Below, in pieces: positions 56,336-64,000 of a stretch of DNA of 64,000 bases. Position 1 is the first letter of the stretch; each line of letters begins with the position of its first letter. Where the stretch lies: positions 43,463,142 to 43,527,141 of the forward strand of contig NC_030677.2 of NCBI RefSeq assembly GCF_000004195.4, written 5' to 3'. Below the pieces are notes generated by a model, which was given only the letters and a program-made list of their open reading frames with translations, did no database searches and had not been told where the DNA came from. The stretch comes from Xenopus tropicalis. Lineage: Eukaryota > Chordata > Amphibia > Anura > Pipidae. The translations under genes and the position numbers were made by a program.

Positions 56336-57894
56336 AGCTACAGGGATTACATTTTTAAATAGCCTTTAAAATATAGCAAATGTTTAATTAATGTATATTG
56401 GAAAGTTTATTATATTTTATCCCACAGTGCAAAAAAACTGTTTGTGGGTGGAGGGCCCCTTTTTAAAACTGTTACACAATATATGTCCTTTGTGCATTTG
56501 AGTATTAGTGTCCCTCTCAAGGGGCCCATTTGATGCTTGGGGCCACAAGACTTGCCCTTTATGTTTTACCCTTAAAATGGCCTTAGAATAAATACAACTT
56601 TTTTCTGTTGATTTTTCTGTGAAAGTCACATATCAGAAGGGAACCCGCCCAGAATGAAATAAAGCTCTGAAATGACAATAAAAGGTTTGCAGTTTGCCAT
56701 ATCTTGTTACCATTCACCCAAAGGAAGGCAAACAAAACCCTTTCTTATGCCAACTCCAATTTTGTTTGAAAAATGAAAAGAAATGAATGCCTCCAATGCC
56801 GGCAATCAGATTTCTCCCTTCAGAAATATCCTATTTGTTTTAAACCAATTGTCCAAACTAGTACATGTTGTTCTTTTTAAGAAAGTTGGCCGGGCCTTTC
56901 TCCTTTCAGTAGTTTTACAGTTGCTCATTTGTACAGCAGCGACAATAGGCCCAACTGAAGCAATAGGAGGTTTTCTATTGCTGACACTAATGCAAGTTGC
57001 AAATCTGATTATCAAGAAACAGAGGATTGGAGATAGCGACTGCATTATCAATGATTGAATTGGGAATCCTGCAGATGAAGGTTGATCTTGTTGCTTGTCA
57101 ATCATAATTCCTAGATTGTCAGTCAGAATTAGATCTGTCCACAGCCCAGTTTCTTACAGAGCTGAATCAGGCTAGGAATTTGAGCTGCTGTATTCCCCAA
57201 AATATAGGTATCTCAACAGAAAAGCTGCCATACCCCAAGTGCCATCACACCCTGGGGATGTAACCCAGACATTTATTTGACTTGAGGAAAGGCCTGGCAG
57301 TTAGACTTTGGCTCAGTGTGGGCACCGGTAGAATTCCCTGCTTTCTTTATGCAAATAATGTTTCTATATCATTTCTAGTATCTAGTCAACTGTAGAATGT
57401 AGGACAGCATAGGGTGCCCAGATCACTTGAAAATTCAAGGACATGCAGCTAGCAGGGCTGAACTGATTGTAGTTTAATTAAAATGCAATCAGTGTTGCCC
57501 TGCAACATATATTTATTAGATGAGTCCCTAAAATTTCCAGGTGTTCTGGTCATCCTAAGATAGCATGCAGGTGGCCTAAGGGTTTAATGGCACCACAATA
57601 GTTAGAGGCCAACAGGCTACTGTAGAACCTGAATATATAATATGGGGCTTTATATGATATTCTTACATGGTTTGGCAGCTCTTTGGTATTATCACCTAAG
57701 GGCCCTACATACTATAGGTGTTAAATTTCCCCAGTGTATTTACTAAAAGCAACCAATCCGCAATTCTTTAGACTAGTCTAATACAATTTAGAACATGCTA
57801 GCAAAGGTTTGACTACTACAAGTATGACTGAAATAATGCCCAGCTGCACTGAAGCTACAGTCTAATGTCAGTATTACATAAACAGTACAGTCAA
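56336..57894. other. unassigned non-coding DNA
   Basis: Overlapping frames of about 91-99 codons on opposite strands at 56783-57105 show no known domain, and no supporting splice sites were identified. No transposon ends recognised. Confidence 0.35.
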
Positions 57895-58045
57895 TTTCTT
57901 CAGGAGCCAATGAACCATTCTGTTGTTTGTGAAGTTAAAGAAAACCCAAACAAGAGTGGTGTAAACATACAATTTCGTGCAGACAGTGCCCTGGCTGGAA
58001 TCAAACCTAGGATACCAGCATTGCTAACTACTGCACCACCATACC
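57895..58045 (-). mobile_element. tRNA-headed SINE copy, minus strand
   Basis: On the minus strand the head 'tggtgcagtagttagcaatg' resembles a tRNA A box region, and 'ggtttgattccagcc' matches the B box (complement of about 57993-58007). It is followed by 'gggcactgtctgcacgaaat' and 'tgtatgtt', as in the body of the SINE at 10678-11408. The 3' end is decayed near 57900. Confidence 0.65.
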
Positions 58046-58165
58046 GCCCCTTACTATTTAATGCCCCCTGGGTCTGGGCCCCAGAGCAGAAGTTCTCACC
58101 AGTCTCGCCAAAAACAGGTTGAATGTACCTATTTTCTAAACACCTTAACCATACATGTTAGATTT

Positions 58166-58380
58166 AAACTGCAGATTTAAATCCTTTAGACTGATTCGGC
58201 AGCTTATCTACCTGTGTATGGGGCCCCCTGACGGGAAAATCGTGCAGGTGCCGATTGGGCAGGTTTGATTTTCTATCATTGATGCAGTCCTCGGTCTGAT
58301 GGCTTCTGACAATCGACTTAGCCCAATATAGGCCACCTTAGGTGGATATATATCGGAAGAAGATTGCCACCTTTACTCAT
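58166..58380. repeat. decayed MITE related to 50138
   Basis: Shares 'ttcggcagcttatctacctg', 'ccgattgggcaggtttgatt' and 'cccaatataggccacctta' with the 50138-50399 family. Ends are degraded. Confidence 0.55.
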
Positions 58381-58894
58381 TTTCTTAGAATTAGAAATAG
58401 ATTTCTACTTCCCATATCTTTTCTACTCTTCAGATATATTGTTTAAATGTCTTATTTTACAGTCTCCGTGCAAACAACAGAATAACATATGGAGTTCTTC
58501 CTTAGATCCTGAGGTTGGTACATGACCCCCGGAGCTTTCTCTGTAGAAAAGAAAAAAAAAAAGATAAATGATGCAGCGTTTTAAAAAAAGCCAAGATTTC
58601 CGTGAGAGAAACTCAGCCATGAAACAAGAGCAGATTATTATTTTTAATCATTGGTGCATGGCTACAGTTTTCCCACACTAAATTCTCCCCAGCAGGCAGA
58701 ATAATAACATAAAGTACCTAAGGTGCACAGAATGACTATGTGTTTAATGGGACAAGGTATCTAGAGGTGGGTTCTGTTCTTTTTTTAATGATTTCTGGAT
58801 TCATTGTTTTAGCAGCACCTGCTTTTGATATGGAACTGGCTAAGCATTTTTACAGATTCTAATAAAGTTTAGTTCTTTTATAATTGTTCCCTTT
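58381..58894. other. unassigned non-coding DNA
   Basis: No feature recognised. Confidence 0.4.
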
Positions 58895-59292
58895 TTATAG
58901 GGGCGGTTCCTCAGTTAACTTTTAGTATGTTATAGAATGGTCAATTCTAAGCAACTTTTCAATTGGTCTTCATCATTTTTCTTTTATAGTTTTTGAATTA
59001 TCTGCCTTCTTCTAACTCATTGCAGCATTAAAATGGGGGTCACTGACCCAAACAGCCAAAGAAACCGTGAGGCTAAGGGTTTATTGTTACTTTTGTTATT
59101 TACCTTTCTATTAAGGCCTCATTTATTTATATTTCAGTGTCTTTTTCAAACCACTACCTGGTTGCTAAGGTAATTTGGACCATAGCAACTAGATAGCTTC
59201 TGAAACTCACTGAACAAAAACAGTAATAATTAAAAAAATGCAAATTGCCTCAGAATATCACTCTCTACATCATACTAAAACAACCCCTTTAA
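58895..59292. mobile_element. T2-like MITE, third member of the 54686 family
   Basis: Left end TTATAGGGGCGGTTCCTC (TTAA degraded) and right end 'aaaacaacccctttaa'. The interior 'aatggtcaattctaagcaac' and 'tcaattggtcttcat' is as in 54686-55129. 398 bp. Confidence 0.75.
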
Positions 59293-59599
59293 CTGGACAC
59301 CTTTTTATATATGAATATTACTTTGAAAAAAATATTTTGGAAAAAAAATTATATTTATAAAGCAACGATATTCTTAATAAATGTCCTTTAGTATTCTAAT
59401 GATAATACTTATCCTAATATTATTTGTAAAATGTTGCAAGTAGGCATATGCAAACAGAGGAAGGTTATTCCCCATAACTCTCTAATTTCCTTGCACACTA
59501 CCCCTGGCCGGAACTTGGAGTAGGCTGAAGAAAAAGTGCCTAGGGCAAAATGGTAGAGTGGTGCTAGGTATATACCTCTTCTGTCTGCCTGCCCTGTTA

Positions 59600-59690
59600 A
59601 TGGGTGTTGTACAAATGGTAGGTAATGATAAGTTTTGGTTGGTAACTATGTTAAGCAATTACCTTCTTTCCAAGTACAGTAGGGATCATT
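59600..59690 (+). repeat. fragment of the LTR-like family
   Basis: 'ggtgttgtacaaatgg', 'ggttggtaactatgttaa' and 'cttctttccaagtacagt' align by eye with 12545-12640 of the first LTR-like block. Only the central part is retained. Confidence 0.45.
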
Positions 59691-60289
59691 ACATTTACAG
59701 TCTGCCTCTCAGACTGGTGCAGTGTCAGGAGGTGCAGGCGAACCCTGTTCTTACAGCTTGCCATAGGGATAGATTCAGGCAGTGCTGTATTCAAGGGGCT
59801 AGCCTCAGATCTCTGTGTTCTCACACATTGCACACTGTGGTCAGCAGAGTAAATGACCCCTAGTGTCATTTTGGCGTTATTGCAGGGTGGTATAGGGAAG
59901 GATTGGGGTCACTGTAAGTCTTAACATTGCACTTATAGGTGTAACAAACCATTCACAAGGATGTCCAACCTGTGATTTTTATCTTTTATTTGCTAACAGA
60001 AAGCAGAGTAAAACAGCCAAACTACACTGTGGGGACCCCATTATGTTGCTTGTATCTACAAATGTCACTTCTACTTTTTCATATAATTGCCATTTCAGAA
60101 ATACTTTAAATGCGATTGTCTTACTTAAAATAACTAGATCTGTTTCTATATTCTGTATTTAATCCCAGCTAGGATTATTGGGCCAGTATCATCAAATGAA
60201 AAGCTTCTTGTTTGTGCCATACAGTGCACAGGTGTTGTGATATTGGCATTATACGGTGCAACGCTTTTTAATTAGATGAAATGATCTAA

Positions 60290-60670
60290 TTAAAGGGGCC
60301 GTTCACCTTTGTAATAAAATTTATATATGGCTTTTTTTTAGTACCAAAAGAAGCATTTTGCAATATATTTTTATTAGCAAAAATTAAGCGTTTAGGAGAT
60401 ATTGAGAGAACATTGGTAATTCCCAGTGAACCGCAATAACACTGGACACATTGTTTCTCCACAGCAGGGCTTCCATCACGAGCAGGTTGGGCACAGGTTG
60501 CTTCATGCACTGATCATTGGACCCCATCAGTGACTGCAGCAGGCTGTGCCCAGCGCGAATATGCCAAAAGCCCTACTGAGGAGGACTGAGGAACAGTATC
60601 AGCAATCCCTCTACATCACACAGTGTTCAGAATGGTTATTGTGGTTCACTTTGAATTTGCAACGTGATTA
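60290..60670. repeat. T2-like MITE, right end lost
   Basis: Begins TTAAAGGGGCCGTTCACC. Internal inverted words 'agtgaaccgcaataacac' (about 60427) and 'gttattgtggttcact' (about 60636) support an element with long arms. No CCTTTAA end is visible, so the right boundary is approximate. Confidence 0.55.
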
Positions 60671-62566
60671 TCTCCGTGGCATATATAGTTTATGTGAGTG
60701 TATAGATAGGTTGGTATGTGTTTTAAAGAGTTATTTAGTTGTCTACTGACTTTCTGTGATATAGATTGCACTATGATAAAGCCACAGCTTTTGCAGCTCC
60801 AATGAAGTAGAACAGTTGGACCTTCTCATGTGCACCAAACATTATAGCACTGAACTTAATGTATAGTAAAGTCTCTGGGAAAGGATAGGTGTAAACATAT
60901 GGCTATGTAAAGATATGACTATATTGCACAGTAATTATGTAAGCTATACAGTGGCAAAACTTGGGCCTTGACCAGGAGAGGTAAAGAGCTCTTTAACAAG
61001 TGTGGTACAATGGCCATTATATTGGCCCTTATGGAATAGGACTAAGTGGCGCTCAAGGACCAACAGGAAGCTTAAACATCTCTATAGGAAACCTTTGATC
61101 TTCATTTAGATCACAAAATGAATACTCTGCTGGGTCTGCCACCTTGGCCACAACAGCAGACAATGATAGGAGTGAAGGTCATCTGCAGGCAAAAACCTAT
61201 GAGCAGAAGATCCGCAGAACATCCACATGAATGGATGGCACTAAAGAAGTCGTAGCTGCACTATTTACACAATCAATAGTTAATAAGCCTACCAAAGGTC
61301 AGAATAAAAGAACATTTGAAAGAATGTAAAAAAAATGTACTGTGGGGTGGTGATTAAAACAATGAATTATAAAATGAGGGATGGAAATGCAGTTGAAATA
61401 GTAACAGGTTGGCCTTGCATAAAAAAGAGCATGTTGTAACATGCGGATCAGTATGCAAATAAACTCATCCCTTGCTCGTTGGTACATGATATAGGAAATT
61501 GTTTCCATGTTAGTTGTATAGATTTAACAAGGTGGAAAGGCAGGGATGGTGCTTGTTAAAAAATAAAACATGGCCTTAATTCCAAGGGTGCATGTAACAT
61601 TAATTCCGCAAAACATCATACCATTTTACTGACAAGAGGAGAAAGAGAGAAAGATTTCCCTGTGATTCTGTACAAAATACCTACATTTTAGGATCTGTTG
61701 ATGTGAAGAAACGTGCAGCATGACCCATTCATGTTAGAGAAAACAAAATGTAAAATAGTATGTTCTTTAAAATGACTTTCCTTTCTTACGCAGCCACTGA
61801 TTACTTCCATGATATGTGATTTCACTCACTTTCCCCCTTCGTGGTGACTAATTTCCTTGGCTCCTCTTCACAGTGTGTGACTTCTCCTCTGTTCTCTGCC
61901 TAAGACTGACAATATATCTGACTCTAGAGAGATTAAGACTGACAGCTCCCTGCCTGCCCATCTCTTAGAAGGAAGCATGTTGAGTAAATCTATATGAATG
62001 GTGGAAAGATTGTTTGAAGATGTACTCATTAATTTGTATCCCATAAGATTTTGTATTCTGAAGGCAGTAAATAACAGTGTGATGCCTACAATTTGACTGC
62101 CTATTGTGTTCATCGATAAGATCTCTCCGCGCCTAGAAGGAGAGCAAATGTAATTCTTTATATGTATAATGTATTGGTTAGACAACATCAGGGTCGCTGG
62201 TTACCAATCTATCAAAAAAAAAAAATAGATGAACTCTAAAAAATTCAATTCAAGCAGAATGGATGATATTAAAGACAAGGAAAGGTGACTTCCCTGGGGG
62301 TGTGGGCAATTCCCTGTGAATTCAATTGCTAATTATTATCCCCAGGCCAGTGCTGCTTTTAGAAAATTCACAATCCAGCTTGGGAACAACATAGCATAGC
62401 ACCACAACGGCATCTTACTTACATTTCCCAGCAGTCATCTGTCTGCAGGAGAAATGGAGCTGACATCCAGTGCCTAGGGCGGCACTAAACCTTAATGCAG
62501 TCCTGCATATAGGCAGTAGAGCAAAATCGGAAAATCAGACTGTATTATGCATACATAAGTCTAAGG
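60671..62566. other. unassigned non-coding DNA
   Basis: No transposon ends or coding exons recognised. A segment near 62275-62370 ('aaggaaaggtgacttccctg', 'gggggtg', 'ccccaggccagtgctgct') weakly resembles the interior of the T2-like MITE at 50856. Confidence 0.35.
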
Positions 62567-62980
62567 GGCAGATATATCAAAATGTGGGATTAGAGCTCAC
62601 CACAGAAAAATTCACCCACTTTCTGTTCATTTCACATTTCTTTTACATTTTCATAAATATGCCCCATTGAGGCCCATGTATCAACATTCTCATTTTAGTG
62701 ATTTTTTAAAACCACAAATAAACTCATTTTCGCTAAAATCATGAATGCCAAGTGATTAATTAAAACAGCCTTTTAAAAAAAGCACAATGGACAAAAACAC
62801 GAAAACTGTCAAAACCCGAAAACCTCTAAAACCACAAAGCAAAGAAAGATTAGCCAATGGAAAAAGGACAGCTTCCATTACTTCGACAGCTTTTAGATGG
62901 CGTGTTTTTACTTATTTTTCAAACAAGAAATCCCATTTTTGCACAACAAAATACAAATCACAATCACAAAAAAAATAAGA
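62567..62980. repeat. decayed MITE-like segments
   Basis: 'ggggcagatatatcaaaatg' and 'cataaatatgcccc' (about 62567-62666) form an imperfect inverted repeat. The adjoining 'aggcccatgtatcaacattc' begins a second element-like segment rich in 'aaaaccacaaa' words. Ends and class uncertain. Confidence 0.4.
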
Positions 62981-64000
62981 CAAATCACAGCCTTGTCTCA
63001 ATAGTAGAATATGCTCATGAATAAAAAGTCCTGGGGAGAAAAACAGGGATACTTAGGGGTGCAGAGCTGTCTGCTAGACTTCAGTTTCAAATCTTCTAGC
63101 TATGATCTTAAAACGAGTATTAACCCATTACTGTCTTTACCATTCCTCGTATTTCACCCTGGCTTAGGCCTATCTATATTGGGGACACAAATTGGGGCTA
63201 TAGATCAAACAAAGGGAAGTGTCCCATCCTCAGACAGGCCTTCTTCAGGTGAAAAGTCTCTACAATAATCAACATGGTCTGTATTTCTATTTCATTGCTG
63301 CAGAAAGTGAAGGACATATTTTGTGTTGATGCTATCTACAGTTGTGGCTTCTGGCCACCTTCTTGAGCACAGAGATAGAGTACATGAACACGAATTGTAC
63401 TTAAGGGCCTTTCAGATCCAAGAGATGTTGGTCACCACAGGCGCTAATCCCCCGTTATTTCATTAGAGACGGCTAAACTGGCGAGGGGAAGGTCTCAAGA
63501 ATTCAAATGTCAGTTATTTCTTTTGAATGTGGAGTAGAGGTTTTTGAAAGCATATTCCATTAGAAGCCCCCTTGTGAGATTTCATGTAGCTTAATGCATC
63601 ATCATTAAAAAACATTCATCTGAACTTAGAAATAATCATCCCTCAGTTGGTTTGACTTTGAATTGGGGCACTATCAATAATTCATTCTTTTTTCTGTTAC
63701 CAGCTTCCTTATTCATGATAAACAAGGTAAAAAAAACAAAAAGCTCACAATAAAGCAAACCAGCAAACACAAGAAGGCATTTGTAAGTCAGATTCTCCCT
63801 CTGGAAAGTCTGTTCTACATGCCTTGGAGAGTTCTCTGACAGGCTTCATTCAAAATTCCAGATTTGTCTACTTTTGGCTGGTATTAGAAGTCAGCTTGTC
63901 ATGCTATATAAGCCAAGAACACCTGCACAGTTAGCTGCTTGTCTCATTTAAGCCAGTTACAGGCTCAGCATTTAAGGAGGACACCATCACACCATTGAAA
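62981..64000. other. unassigned DNA with a TATA-like sequence near the end
   Basis: Apparently repeat-free for about 1 kb. 'gctatataagcc' at 63902-63913 is a good TATA-box match, and a transcription start would be expected about 30 bases downstream. No coding start can be assigned inside the window, and isolated TATA matches are common in AT-rich DNA. Confidence 0.2.

Noticed and set aside
56783..57105. Opposite-strand frames of 91 and 99 codons, one with a hydrophobic stretch
   Set aside because: No conserved motif, no splice or promoter support, and mutual overlap on opposite strands is expected by chance.

Overview
This window looks like non-coding vertebrate DNA, most probably from a frog of the genus Xenopus. 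I found no protein-coding gene, tRNA gene, operon or CRISPR array that I can support. The base composition is AT-rich. The longest open frames (about 250 codons, near 3290-4160, minus strand) are artefacts of a GC-rich minisatellite, and the rest are short chance frames. The Xenopus assignment rests on the repeats: many short inverted-repeat elements bounded by TTAA with TTAAAGG-type ends (the T2/Kolobok-like MITEs known from Xenopus), PIF/Harbinger-like MITEs with TTA/TAA target duplications, hAT-like MITEs with 8-bp duplications, and a tRNA-headed SINE. It could be a gene desert or a very large intron.

Layout. 1-2900: mostly unassigned AT-rich DNA with one hAT-like end near 1332. 2948-4255: a complete hAT-type element carrying a 34-bp minisatellite. 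5180-5358: a U2 snRNA-like pseudogene on the minus strand. 5984-6370: TA repeat and a long foldback. 7105-7669 and 8458-9684: T2-like MITEs, the second split by two Harbinger-like MITEs and followed by a third. 10678-11408: a SINE split by a TA-flanked MITE. 12183-12684: an LTR-like block. 14687-15154 and 16778-17575: further MITEs, the latter interrupted by a segment with a hammerhead-like motif. 18759-19061: a hAT MITE. 20753-21965: two nested MITEs with a 12 x 52-bp minisatellite. 23237-23282: GATA repeat. 24860-27960: MITEs, including a nested pair. 28717-29702: MITE plus hAT element. 30770-31079 and 33693-33922: two insertion-like segments with a long palindrome and flanking 14-15-bp direct repeats. 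38391-39003: second LTR-like block. 39359-42041: Harbinger MITE, another palindromic MITE, microsatellites, a hammerhead-like motif and a third minisatellite-bearing element. 42895-44337: a MITE split by two tandem insertions. 46284-46797: a tandem duplication with one occupied and one empty transposon site. 48134-48316: a hAT MITE with a perfect 8-bp duplication. 50138-51279, 52581-52900, 54320-56034 and 57895-59292: more MITEs and a second SINE copy. 60000-64000: mainly unassigned, with a TATA-like sequence near 63903.

There is no gene circuit to describe. The history is layered transposon insertion, and target-site duplications let several insertions be put in order. Three separate elements have grown minisatellites inside them. 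All family names come from terminal motifs and target duplications read by eye and from remembered family traits, not from a database search.
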